From Paludibacter sp. (GTDB taxonomy: Bacteria > Bacteroidota > Bacteroidia > Bacteroidales > Paludibacteraceae), in contig JAIFKX010000271.1 in the NCBI GenBank assembly GCA_020049335.1, positions 6,618 to 40,114 of the forward strand: 33,497 bases of DNA, written 5' to 3'. Below the pieces are notes generated by a model. The model saw nothing but the letters and a program-made list of their open reading frames with translations, ran no database searches and was not told the DNA's origin. The translations under genes and the position numbers were made by a program. Within the stretch, counting starts at the first letter, position 1; each line of letters opens with the position of its first letter. This document shows, in pieces, positions 22,551 to 30,408 of the stretch.

Positions 22551-23462
22551 TTAGTATTCAGTGCCTTTAATTTGTTTCAGTTTGAATCTGAATTTTCCCA
22601 TTTGGCTCACAAATAATCCAAAAACGGTAATGGCAATTCCAATTATTTTCAAACCGTTAAGCCGTTCGTCTAATAGCCACCAAGCTAATATTGCCGTAAA
22701 AACAGGAATCAAATTGACAAAAACATTTGTACGTGCAACTCCAATTTTACGAACCACACCAGCAAAAAGTACAAAAGCAATAACCGATGCAAATACAGCT
22801 AACATAAATAAAGCAAAAAGACCTTCGGAAGTAACTTTGCTCGTTGAAAAACTGCTAAAATCGGTAATGAAGAATGTGGGTATGAAATACAATAAACCAA
22901 CAAAACTTTGGTAAAAAATGACATTTATAGTAGTATAATGTGTCGAAATTTTCCGTAAAGTAGTGGTATAGGATATGGCCGAAAAAACAGCTAAGAACAT
23001 AAGAATAACTCCCCAAGGATTAGCCGCGAATCCACCTTTTGGCTCGTAAATAACCAGAAAAACTCCCGAAAGAGACACTATTATACCAGCAATATTGGCA
23101 TACGATATTTTTTCTTTTAATAGAAAATAAGCCAGCACTGGTGCAAAAAGAGGAATTGTAGAAATTATTACCGACGCCAAAGTAGAATCAACCATCGTAA
23201 GTCCATAAGTTTCGCCAATATAATACATGAAGGGTTCGAAAAAAGCAAGCAGAAAAAACCATTTTATATCTTCGCGGCGCATCATTTGAAATCTTCCAGC
23301 TATTTTAGAAACTAAAAACAGCAATACAGACGCAATAATCAGGCGAAATGTAACTAAAGTTACAGGTTCAAACGATAAAATGGCTTGTCGTGTCCAAATA
23401 AACGAAAATGACCAAAATAGCATCGATAAGCTAATGGCACCGTATAGTTTTACTTTTTGCAT
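22551..23462 (-). CDS. EamA/DMT-family permease
   Basis: 303 residues, ten predicted helices, two EamA repeats (first ISLSMLFWSFSFIWTRQAIL, second VILMFLAVFSAISYTTTLRK). It is a different member from the one at 17229, with low similarity by eye. The substrate is unknown. The upstream region has no clear promoter box; instead an array of about 16 octamer repeats begins 38 bases before the start codon and reaches back to the nspC stop codon, so it may be read from the nspC side. Confidence 0.85.
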   Translation of the reverse strand: MQKVKLYGAISLSMLFWSFSFIWTRQAILSFEPVTLVTFRLIIASVLLFLVSKIAGRFQMMRREDIKWFFLLAFFEPFMYYIGETYGLTMVDSTLASVIISTIPLFAPVLAYFLLKEKISYANIAGIIVSLSGVFLVIYEPKGGFAANPWGVILMFLAVFSAISYTTTLRKISTHYTTINVIFYQSFVGLLYFIPTFFITDFSSFSTSKVTSEGLFALFMLAVFASVIAFVLFAGVVRKIGVARTNVFVNLIPVFTAILAWWLLDERLNGLKIIGIAITVFGLFVSQMGKFRFKLKQIKGTEY

Positions 23463-23499
23463 ATTTTTTTATGACCTGAAAATCCTGATTTAACATAAA

Positions 23500-23626
23500 A
23501 ACCAATCAACCAATCAACCAATCAACCAATCAACCAATCAACCAATCAACCAATCAACCAATCAACCAATCAACCAATCAACCAATCACCAATCAACCAA
23601 TCAACCAATCAACCAATCAACCAATT
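23500..23626. repeat. Octanucleotide tandem array (AACCAATC, about 16 copies)
   Basis: Eleven exact AACCAATC units (23500-23587), one 7-base unit missing an A (23588-23594), three more exact units (23595-23618), and a final AACCAATT (23619-23626) that runs into the nspC stop codon. A few diverged units of the same octamer precede umuC at about 3130-3153. The array occupies the nspC-EamA gap. Confidence 0.95.
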
Positions 23627-24755
23627 ACGACATGCGATTTTTATAATCTTCGTAACCAAACTCACGCACCAATCGGAATTCATTTTCCATTGACCATATT
23701 CCGATGGAAGGGTGCGAAACTCCGTTGAACATATTGGTTTTCACCATAGTATAATGAATCATATCATCGAAAACGATACGGTCGCCAATTTTCAGTTCTG
23801 CATCGAACGACCACGAACCGTAAAAATCGCCCGAAAGACAGCTATTTCCACCCATTCGGTAAGTTGGTTTACCGGTAATAACGTCGGTAGCGCCAATAAT
23901 GGTTGGTTTGTAAGGCATTTCGAGGCAGTCGGGCATGTGGTTCGAAAAAGATACATCGAGCATAGCGGTTTTTATACCATTGTTTTCAACAATATCAACT
24001 ACCGACGATAGCAAAACACCTGTTTGCCAAGCAAAAGCACTTCCTGGTTCAAGTATGATTTTTAAATTCGGATAACGTATCTTGAAATTTTGCAAGAGCG
24101 AAATTAAATGTTCTATATCGTAACCTGCTTTCGTCATTAAATGTCCACCGCCCATATTTAACCATTTTATTTGATGGAAAAATTTACCAAATTTTTCTTC
24201 TACTACGGCAAGTGTTTTTTCTAAATCGTACGAAGAAGATTCGCAAAGCGTATGAAAATGAAGCCCTTCCACACCTTCGGGCAATGTATCGCCCAACAAA
24301 TTGGCTACTATTCCCAAGCGCGAACCAGGCGCACAAGGATTATATAAATCGGTTTCGACATCCGAAAACTCTGGATTAATACGCAGTCCGCACGAAACAT
24401 TGTAAAACTGCGTTTGAGGATAAAGACGTTCGAATTGCGTGAGCGAATTGAACGTGATATGACTGCTCAGTTTTACAATCTCAGGAAATTCGCGATCGGT
24501 GTATGCTGGCCCGTAAGTATGTGCAGGGCTGCCCATTTCCTCGAAAGCCAATCGAGCTTCGGCAAGCGAACTTGCAGTGGAGTAGGTAATGTACTCGCGC
24601 ACAATAGGGAAGGCACTCCACATAGCAAATGCTTTGAAAGCCAAAATGATTTCGACACCTGCTCGCTCTTTTACCGACCGGATAAGCTCCAAATTTCTTC
24701 GAAATGCCATTTCGTTTAATACAAAACAAGGGGAAGGTATTTTTGAATAGTCCAT
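23625..24755 (-). CDS. nspC: Carboxynorspermidine decarboxylase
   Basis: 376 residues of the alanine-racemase-fold decarboxylases. The PLP lysine is Lys41 in ILAFKAFAMW. Later motifs include GLHFHTLCES, WLNMGGGHLMTKAGYD, the phosphate-binding EPGSAFAW, and GNSCLSGDFYG with the catalytic Cys. NspC makes norspermidine or spermidine from the carboxy-polyamine, the last step of the alternative polyamine pathway common in Bacteroidota. The partner dehydrogenase is not in the window. The stop codon lies inside the last unit of the octamer array. Confidence 0.93.
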   Translation of the reverse strand: MDYSKIPSPCFVLNEMAFRRNLELIRSVKERAGVEIILAFKAFAMWSAFPIVREYITYSTASSLAEARLAFEEMGSPAHTYGPAYTDREFPEIVKLSSHITFNSLTQFERLYPQTQFYNVSCGLRINPEFSDVETDLYNPCAPGSRLGIVANLLGDTLPEGVEGLHFHTLCESSSYDLEKTLAVVEEKFGKFFHQIKWLNMGGGHLMTKAGYDIEHLISLLQNFKIRYPNLKIILEPGSAFAWQTGVLLSSVVDIVENNGIKTAMLDVSFSNHMPDCLEMPYKPTIIGATDVITGKPTYRMGGNSCLSGDFYGSWSFDAELKIGDRIVFDDMIHYTMVKTNMFNGVSHPSIGIWSMENEFRLVREFGYEDYKNRMS

Positions 24756-24793
24756 GTGTGTAAATTAAAAATTGAAAATTAAGAATTAAAAAT

Positions 24794-25645
24794 TTATTTT
24801 ATTTCTCTTGCACCGCGTAACTCCGCAGATACTTCGTTTACCCAGCCAGCCTGTTGTAATACAGCTGTTTGCACCTTCAGAAATCGTATATTTGGCAATG
24901 AAACAGTATTCCCACTTTCGTCCATAGCATTCGATATGTCTAATTTGTTCGATCCAGTTGTAGCATCATAATCGTCTCCCGAATTGTTTTCGGCATAGCC
25001 CCATTTGTATTTTCCAGCAGGTACAATCCAAAATTGAACACCATTCGATCCTGTGTTTTCATACGCATCGGGCAGGCGCGTTCCGTAAAAGGTGATGCTG
25101 TCGGCAGTTGTTGATTGCCACCACCAACCCGAAGAATTTGTCGCTCCGTATCCCGCTTTTAATTCCCCAGTCGCTCCATCACTATCCTTCCATGTAATAT
25201 TTGTTGTATCTGAAGTTGCTTTAAAATAGCGAACCCAGTAGTTTCTTCTCGAATTTTCGAACTGACTACCTTTTAATTCGTACCAAGTTTCGTTGGGTTT
25301 GCCATCGCCATTTTTATCTTGCATTACATATACTATGGCAGGTTCGGGCGTCGAACTTTTCATTAAAATAACTTCAAAATCGACACTAGCATGATTTGGG
25401 ATGTTGTGGTCGAAGCCTGCAATGATATAGCCACCAAAGCCACCTAAATAGACAAATTTTGTGTGATTATCAGGATTTCCAATAAAAAATGCCGTATCGG
25501 TTGGTGTTGCTAATGCACTATGTTGCCCTGGAGCATACACATAATCAAATACTTCGCTTATATATTCCGACGAAACTTTGGGCTCGTCAGTTTGTTTGCA
25601 CGATATAAAAAATAGCAGAACTACGAAAACTAAAAGAATTCTCAC
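24794..25645 (-). CDS. Surface-type lipoprotein of unknown function with a Ca-binding-like loop
   Basis: 283 residues, lipobox FISC with Cys16. The mature part has YLGGFGGYIIAGFDH (66-80), an EF-hand/dockerin-like loop DKNGDGKPNETW (110-121), a Trp-rich SSGWWWQS, and VQFWIVPAGKYKW. I recognise the style as a Bacteroidota family usually labelled cell surface protein, sometimes near TonB or cobalamin loci, but cannot give a function. It precedes nspC by 38 bases of AT-rich repeat (AATTAAAAATTGAAAATTAA) and may share its transcript. Confidence 0.7.
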   Translation of the reverse strand: MRILLVFVVLLFFISCKQTDEPKVSSEYISEVFDYVYAPGQHSALATPTDTAFFIGNPDNHTKFVYLGGFGGYIIAGFDHNIPNHASVDFEVILMKSSTPEPAIVYVMQDKNGDGKPNETWYELKGSQFENSRRNYWVRYFKATSDTTNITWKDSDGATGELKAGYGATNSSGWWWQSTTADSITFYGTRLPDAYENTGSNGVQFWIVPAGKYKWGYAENNSGDDYDATTGSNKLDISNAMDESGNTVSLPNIRFLKVQTAVLQQAGWVNEVSAELRGAREIK

Positions 25646-25672
25646 CGTTGTTTTGTTTGAAAAATGAAACGC

Positions 25673-25703
25673 AAAAGTACAAAAAAAATGGGCAAAAGCA
25701 ATT
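25673..25703 (-). promoter_or_regulatory. Promoter of the surface lipoprotein gene
   Basis: On the minus strand ATTG (25703-25700), a 19-base spacer, then TACTTTTG (25680-25673), 27 bases before the ATG. Confidence 0.55.
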
Positions 25704-25762
25704 TAAATTTTCTAAGTAAAATTGGTTTGACAAGTTGTTAATAACTTTTTAAATAAAGCCTC

Positions 25763-25791
25763 TTTATTCCAATTTGAATACGCTACTTTTG
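25763..25791 (+). promoter_or_regulatory. Promoter abutting the HU/SPOR gene start (leaderless candidate)
   Basis: TACTTTTG (25784-25791) fits TAnnTTTG, with TTTA (25763-25766) 17 bases upstream. Only four bases separate the box from the GTG start codon at 25796, where transcription would itself be expected to begin. Confidence 0.55.
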
Positions 25792-25795
25792 CACG

Positions 25796-26713
25796 GTGGA
25801 AAAAATATACCAACATATCGAAAAACTTTTGGGTAGAAACGAGTACGTTGTCGTACCCGAACTAGGTGGATTTGTTCTTCAGCAGCTGTCGGCAAGCATT
25901 GTTGATACTAAAATTACAGCTCCACGTAAAGTCATTTCCTTCAACGCATTAATGCATCATGCTGATGGTTTATTGGTGATTGAAATCGCCCGTACCGAAC
26001 GTATATCATACCGCTTGGCTCAAGAGCTTTTAGTGAACGAAATTTTATCACTTAAAAAGCACCTTCAAGCAAATGGAAATTTTGTTTTTGGCGATTTTGG
26101 TACTTTTTACCTCACCAACGAAGGAAATTTTGAGTTTATTCCGAATTTTGAAGCTGCTTTTATACCTTCAAATTTTGGTTTGAATGATTTGAATTTGCCT
26201 AATTATATACAAAAACATCAACAATTTGTTCCATCAAATCAAAAGCAGCCTTCGATAAAGCGTGTTTTGCGTTATGCAGCTGCGATTGCTTTATTAGTAA
26301 GTATTTCATTTTTTCAACAAGAGCATATTGTTTTCTCCGATGCTCAATCGGCAGCTATTGTTAATTTGAATAGACTTACTTCGGAAGCAAAAATGCAGAT
26401 CAATGCAGATTCTCTATTGACTAATGATTCAGTGCAAATGATTGCTAAACAAATAGATGATGCTGTTCTGAAAACTGAATCGGCAAACTATCATGTAATT
26501 GTAGCCAGCATGCCCACGCAGCAAACAGCTGAAAATTATTGCAAAATATTGACTGAATTAAATTATTCAGCGGCAAAGGTTTTAGAGCCACATAAAACAT
26601 ATCGCGTTGCTATTAAATCATTTACTGACAAAGAAGAGGCAATTCAATTTATGGAAGAATTGAGAACCACTGACGAACGTTTTGCAACCGCTTGGGTGCT
26701 TTGCAAAAATTAA
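25796..26713 (+). CDS. HU-CCDC81/SPOR-domain membrane protein
   Basis: 305 residues. Two HU-like (CCDC81 type) segments come first: YQHIEKLLGRNEYVVVPELGGFV (about 5-27) and the second around 70-120 with FVFGDFGTFYLTNEGNFEF. A single membrane helix follows (about 157-173, VLRYAAAIALLVSISFF), then a linker, then a C-terminal SPOR domain (about 231-303, NYHVIVASMPTQQTAENYCK to ATAWVLCKN). SPOR binds denuded septal peptidoglycan, so the protein would sit in the inner membrane with the HU-like part inside the cell and SPOR in the periplasm, probably at division sites. The start is GTG; homologous domains begin at this point and no ATG lies nearby. The mRNA may be leaderless. Confidence 0.85.
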   Translation: MEKIYQHIEKLLGRNEYVVVPELGGFVLQQLSASIVDTKITAPRKVISFNALMHHADGLLVIEIARTERISYRLAQELLVNEILSLKKHLQANGNFVFGDFGTFYLTNEGNFEFIPNFEAAFIPSNFGLNDLNLPNYIQKHQQFVPSNQKQPSIKRVLRYAAAIALLVSISFFQQEHIVFSDAQSAAIVNLNRLTSEAKMQINADSLLTNDSVQMIAKQIDDAVLKTESANYHVIVASMPTQQTAENYCKILTELNYSAAKVLEPHKTYRVAIKSFTDKEEAIQFMEELRTTDERFATAWVLCKN

Positions 26714-26737
26714 AATCAAACAAAAATGCCATTTCAT

Positions 26738-26768
26738 ATTGCGGGCAAAAGAAAAATAGTTATCTTTG
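26738..26768 (+). promoter_or_regulatory. tRNA-Leu promoter
   Basis: ATTG (26738-26741), a 19-base spacer, then TATCTTTG (26761-26768), the same form as the tRNA-Asp promoter. Confidence 0.7.
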
Positions 26769-26790
26769 CACCCGTTAAAGAAAAAAACAT

Positions 26791-26872
26791 GCGGTTGTGG
26801 CGTAATTGGTAGCCGCGCCAGACTTAGGATCTGGTGCTGAGAGGCGTGGGGGTTCGAGTCCCTTCAGCCGCA
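26791..26872 (+). tRNA. tRNA-Leu (TAG)
   Basis: An 82-base class II tRNA. Acceptor GCGGTTG/CAGCCGC, anticodon stem CCAGA/TCTGG around CTTAGGA (anticodon TAG), a long variable arm, T-arm with GTTCGAG and discriminator A. CCA is not encoded. Confidence 0.94.
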
Positions 26873-26881
26873 CGAAAATAA

Positions 26882-26925
26882 GCAAAAAGAGTGATAATCA
26901 ATAGATTATCGCTCTTTTGCGTTTT
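26882..26925 (+). terminator. tRNA-Leu terminator
   Basis: GATAATC (26893-26899) pairs with GATTATC (26904-26910), extended by AAAAGAG/CTCTTTT and flanking bases into a stem of about 17 bp around AATA, followed by GTTTTTG. The following 140 bases up to the toxin gene hold nothing I recognise. Confidence 0.85.
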
Positions 26926-27067
26926 TGTAATAAAAAACTTTTTATTGTGGTGTTGAAGGATGATATTTTAATTTTTCCAGATAATTCTATTTCAATACAT
27001 CTTTAAGGTCTAATTTATGGGTATTACCCGATTCTACCGGTGCACGTGTGTGTTGCTATTTTATTTT

Positions 27068-27376
27068 TTACAATCCCTTTATTGTGGCTGATGGTATAAC
27101 ACCTTTTATATATACACACTGATTTACGACTACATATACAATTGTCATTTTTTTATAAATAATTGCCCGTACATTAAAACCATATTGCCTATAGAAAGCA
27201 CGAGTTTGTGAAGGATATGATTCGGCACCGCGTGAAAGTTTACTCATTTCGGCATATAATTCTTTCAGATATTTTTTTGCCGTAACAGGAGCTTTATATT
27301 CGTAACTTATTGTTTCGGATAAATTGCGTAAATCAGTTTGAGCATTTTCAGAAATAATAACCGTATATTTATTCAT
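27068..27376 (-). CDS. RelE/ParE-family toxin
   Basis: 102 residues with the family fold pattern: YTVIISENAQTDLRNLSETI at the start, then helices, then the strands FNVRAIIYKKMTIVYVVVNQCVYIKGVI. ParE members poison gyrase and RelE members cleave mRNA; the sequence does not decide which. It overlaps the antitoxin gene by four bases (ATGA), so translation is coupled. It lies downstream of tRNA-Leu on the opposite strand. Confidence 0.85.
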   Translation of the reverse strand: MNKYTVIISENAQTDLRNLSETISYEYKAPVTAKKYLKELYAEMSKLSRGAESYPSQTRAFYRQYGFNVRAIIYKKMTIVYVVVNQCVYIKGVIPSATIKGL

Positions 27377-27579
27377 AATTTACTTACATCTACTCCGTAA
27401 TTTTTACTTAGAATAGCCTCACACTCTTTATACGATTCGTCTAGTGTGTATGTACGTTCGTTTTCAATTCCAGTAATATCTGGATAATCAATTTGTACTA
27501 ATTTGCGATGTTTTTCCAGTTCGCGTACAATTTTCCGTCCGGCTTGTGTTTCTACATTTATGTGTGCTGTAATTGTCAT
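27373..27579 (-). CDS. Cognate antitoxin of the RelE/ParE pair
   Basis: 68 residues from ATG 27579 (MTITAHINVETQAGRKIVRELEKHR). The short N-terminal strand-like part and helical middle fit a small DNA-binding antitoxin, but I cannot place it in a named family. The C-terminal part (TLDESYKECEAILSKNYGVDVSKL) would wrap the toxin. The longer open frame from 27612 is rejected because the promoter box lies at its start. It likely represses its own promoter. Confidence 0.75.
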   Translation of the reverse strand: MTITAHINVETQAGRKIVRELEKHRKLVQIDYPDITGIENERTYTLDESYKECEAILSKNYGVDVSKL

Positions 27580-27609
27580 AATGGTATTTTTTATATGTAA
27601 ATAACGATA

Positions 27610-27639
27610 CAAAGATAATTATTGTTTTGTAAATTGAAA
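27610..27639 (-). promoter_or_regulatory. Toxin-antitoxin promoter
   Basis: On the minus strand TTTC (27639-27636), an 18-base spacer, then TATCTTTG (27617-27610), 30 bases before the antitoxin ATG. The rest of the gap up to 27810 shows only AT-rich sequence. Confidence 0.6.
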
Positions 27640-27810
27640 CTCCTTATAACATTAAAAATAAAAGTAACCAAGTAGGCTGCATTTATTTTCGGGTTATATG
27701 TTATTTAACCACTTTCGTATTTTAATGAGTTCCAATAATTCATTTTGCATTGTATCATAACATTGAGGTTCAAATATTTTGAGTATAAAACTATTTTGTA
27801 TAATTAGTTG

Positions 27811-27818
27811 TATATTTG
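27811..27818 (+). promoter_or_regulatory. Probable -7 box of the UPF0104 gene
   Basis: TATATTTG fits TAnnTTTG, 38 bases before ATG 27857. No good -33 at the usual spacing. Confidence 0.4.
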
Positions 27819-27856
27819 TATTGTAATATGCGATATTGAGATTAAGTTTTAAAATT

Positions 27857-28810
27857 ATGCATGACAAAAATCGAAAACGAATAATACTAAATTCATTAAT
27901 ATTTATTTTAAAATGGATAGTGCTACTCGTAACTTACCTTTTTTTGGCTTACAAACTATCTACTTTTAAACAGTACGATGTTCTCTTTCAGCATTTTGAA
28001 CAAATTACTACTACTCATTATTTTGGCTTGTTGATTGTTTTCGTATTGCTTCCATTAAATATGGTGCTCGAAGCCCTGAAATGGCAAAAAATAGTTGAAA
28101 AATCCGAACGTATTCCTTTTAATCAGGCTTTAAATGCTGTTTTTGCCGGTTTTGCAACTGGCTTTGTTACTCCCAATCGTATTGGCGAAATGGCTGGTAG
28201 AATGCTCTTTATCAGTCCGGCGCACCGAAAAATAACTGCCATCTATGCATTGCTAAATAGTTTAACTCAGAATTATGTTATTGCTCTTATAGGCTTACCC
28301 ACAGCAGTATATTTTTTTTTAATTCTAAAAAATAATACTGTTAATTTTCACAATCCTTTCCTGATTGCAGTGGCTGCATTTGTTCTATTATTTACTATTT
28401 TATACTTTTTTTTGCCTCGTCTTGTATTATTATTCAATAAATATGACAAAATTAAATCTCTCAGCAGTATTTCTGAATATAAAATTATTGATTTGCTGAT
28501 AATTACGGGGTATTCATTGTTGCGATTTTTTATTTTTAGTATACAGTTTTTTGCCATTTTACACTTTTTGGGTGTCGAATTAAGTGTTTTCGAAGCATTC
28601 ATTTCAATACCAACAAGTTATCTATTTGTAACGTTTACGCCCGCATTGGCATTTTCGGAAGCTGCTATTAGAAGCTCTTATGCTGTGATTTTTATCGGTG
28701 CTTTTTCCGAAGATATGGTGGGAATTGCTATTGCCGGATTTGCTTTGTGGTTTATTAATTTCGTTTTACCCATGCTTATAGGTAGTAAGTTAGTGGCAAA
28801 CACAAAATAA
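27857..28810 (+). CDS. LPG-synthase-TM/UPF0104-type integral membrane protein
   Basis: 317 residues from ATG 27857 (MHDKNRKRIILNSL), mostly hydrophobic with about 8 helices. The segment ALNAVFAGFATGFVTPNRIGEMAGRM fits the core motif of the lysylphosphatidylglycerol-synthetase transmembrane family, whose bacterial members without the catalytic domain may act as flippases. There is no aminoacyl-transfer domain. A TTG start at 27836 is open but less likely. A TATATTTG box (27811-27818) lies upstream. The exact role is unknown. Confidence 0.8.
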   Translation: MHDKNRKRIILNSLIFILKWIVLLVTYLFLAYKLSTFKQYDVLFQHFEQITTTHYFGLLIVFVLLPLNMVLEALKWQKIVEKSERIPFNQALNAVFAGFATGFVTPNRIGEMAGRMLFISPAHRKITAIYALLNSLTQNYVIALIGLPTAVYFFLILKNNTVNFHNPFLIAVAAFVLLFTILYFFLPRLVLLFNKYDKIKSLSSISEYKIIDLLIITGYSLLRFFIFSIQFFAILHFLGVELSVFEAFISIPTSYLFVTFTPALAFSEAAIRSSYAVIFIGAFSEDMVGIAIAGFALWFINFVLPMLIGSKLVANTK

Positions 28811-28815
28811 ATGCT

Positions 28816-28823
28816 TATTTTTG
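28816..28823 (+). promoter_or_regulatory. Probable -7 box of gldE
   Basis: TATTTTTG fits TAnnTTTG, 63 bases before gldE. The leader that follows has a direct repeat, AACCGAGTAGGT and AACCGAATAGGT, of unknown meaning. Confidence 0.4.
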
Positions 28824-28886
28824 CAGATATTTTTCAAACTAAAAATTTAAACCGAGTAGGTCGACAACCGAATAGGTGATATACTG

Positions 28887-30191
28887 ATGAACGATATTCA
28901 TTTTTTACCATTTACGCTCGAAATTACGATTGAATTTATAGTTTCGTTGTTGCTTTTGTTTGTTTCAGCCATTATCTCGGCTTCCGAAGTGGCTTATTTT
29001 TCGTTAGGACAGCAAACAATATCCGAATTGGCCGACAACAAAAATGTAAACGCTCAAAAAGCGTATAAATTAATAGAAAATCCACAACGACTATTAGCTA
29101 CTATTCTTATTACTAATAATTTAGTAAATGTTACCATTGTTTTGTTGTTGGCTTATGCTACTTCGGCTGTTCTCGATTTTTCGAGTGCTCCGTTTGCTGG
29201 GTTTATTTTTCAAACTATTGTTGTTACATTTTTATTGCTTCTTTTTGGCGAAATTCTTCCCAAATTATTTGCTTCTCAAAAAGCATTATCTGTAAGCATT
29301 TTTACAGCTCCTTTTTTGTTGGTACTTAGTCGTTTTTTCTCTCCAGTAATTAATTTATTGATCAATACGACTAACATTGTAAACCATAAATTAACACGTC
29401 ATCACCATCGTAATATTTCGAAAGATGAATTGTCGCAAGCACTTGAGCTTACTTCCGATAGCAGTGACGAAGACAAAGAAATACTCGAGGGAATTATTCG
29501 TTTTGGCGACAAAAGGGTGGTGGATATTATGACTTCGCGCATAGATATGGTCGATTTTGACTTGAAAATGAACTACAAGCAGTTACTCGAAAAGGTTATT
29601 GAGGCAGGTTATTCGCGTATACCTGTATATGCCGAATCGCGTGATAATATAAAGGGTGTGTTGTATGCCAAAGATTTACTGACGCATTTGGATAAGCCTG
29701 CCAATTTTCGCTGGCAAAGTCTTATTCGCTCTGCCTTTTATGTTCCCGAAACAAAAATGATAGATGATTTGTTAGGTGATTTTCAACGCAATAAGGTACA
29801 TTTGGCAATTGTGGTCGACGAATATGGCGGCACTTCGGGCTTGGTTACACTCGAAGATATTTTGGAAGAAATAGTGGGTGATATTAGCGACGAATACGAC
29901 GAAGAGGAAAAATTATTTAGCAAAATTGATAATCATACCTTTGTTTTTGAAGCAAAAATTCAGCTCAACGATTTTTTTAAATTAGATGAAATTGATGCCG
30001 GGTTGTTCGAAAAAATTTCGGGTGAAGTGGAAACTTTGGCTGGTTTGATTTTGGAAATTAAGGGCGAAATGCCTACCAAAGGCGAACGGTTTGATTACGA
30101 GCATTATGTGTTCGAAATTATGGCTGCTGACAATCGCCGAATAAAAAAAGTGAAGCTATATATTAAAAATGACCCAAGAGAGGAAGAGTGA
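28887..30191 (+). CDS. gldE: GldE, CNNM/CBS-domain gliding-motility-associated membrane protein
   Basis: 434 residues: a CNNM (DUF21) membrane domain (about 10-185, with SAIISASEVAYFSL and FGEILPKLFA), two CBS domains (about 205-330, including RVVDIMTSRIDM and VDEYGGTSGLVTLEDILEEIVGDI), and a C-terminal CorC/HlyC domain. CNNM/CorC proteins are linked to Mg2+ or Co2+ homeostasis; GldE is the Bacteroidota branch paired with GldD, needed for GldA-N function in gliding Flavobacterium. It is followed by gldD, which supports the name. Gliding itself is not implied. Confidence 0.9.
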   Translation: MNDIHFLPFTLEITIEFIVSLLLLFVSAIISASEVAYFSLGQQTISELADNKNVNAQKAYKLIENPQRLLATILITNNLVNVTIVLLLAYATSAVLDFSSAPFAGFIFQTIVVTFLLLLFGEILPKLFASQKALSVSIFTAPFLLVLSRFFSPVINLLINTTNIVNHKLTRHHHRNISKDELSQALELTSDSSDEDKEILEGIIRFGDKRVVDIMTSRIDMVDFDLKMNYKQLLEKVIEAGYSRIPVYAESRDNIKGVLYAKDLLTHLDKPANFRWQSLIRSAFYVPETKMIDDLLGDFQRNKVHLAIVVDEYGGTSGLVTLEDILEEIVGDISDEYDEEEKLFSKIDNHTFVFEAKIQLNDFFKLDEIDAGLFEKISGEVETLAGLILEIKGEMPTKGERFDYEHYVFEIMAADNRRIKKVKLYIKNDPREEE

Positions 30192-30193
30192 AG

Positions 30194-30355
30194 AAGTTTG
30201 TAGTTTATAGTTTGTAGTTTATAGTTTATAGTTCTGCTTCATGGGATGTTGAAATTATCCAATTATATTCTCGTTTTATAGTATGTCAAAATAATCAATT
30301 TACAGTTGCTATATTCTCGATTTATGGTATGTTAAAATAATCAATTTGCAGTTGC
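30194..30355. repeat. Two tandem repeats in the gldE-gldD gap
   Basis: The first (about 30194-30232) is made of AGTTTGTAGTTTAT units. The second is a 46-base tandem duplication, 30264-30309 and 30310-30355, with four differences (42 of 46 identical), each unit starting TATATTCTCG and ending CAGTTGC. They fill the 217-base gap; no terminator or clear promoter is seen. Confidence 0.85.
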
Positions 30356-30408
30356 GATTTTATCTGAAATTGTAATCTGTAAATTGAAAAATGGTAAATT
30401 TTATACTA

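Noticed and set aside
23500-23626. CRISPR array
   Set aside because: The units are head-to-tail octamers with no spacers; it is a microsatellite. No cas gene is in the window.
27580-27612. Longer antitoxin start at 27612
   Set aside because: It overlaps the predicted -7 box at 27610-27617, so it would not be transcribed.
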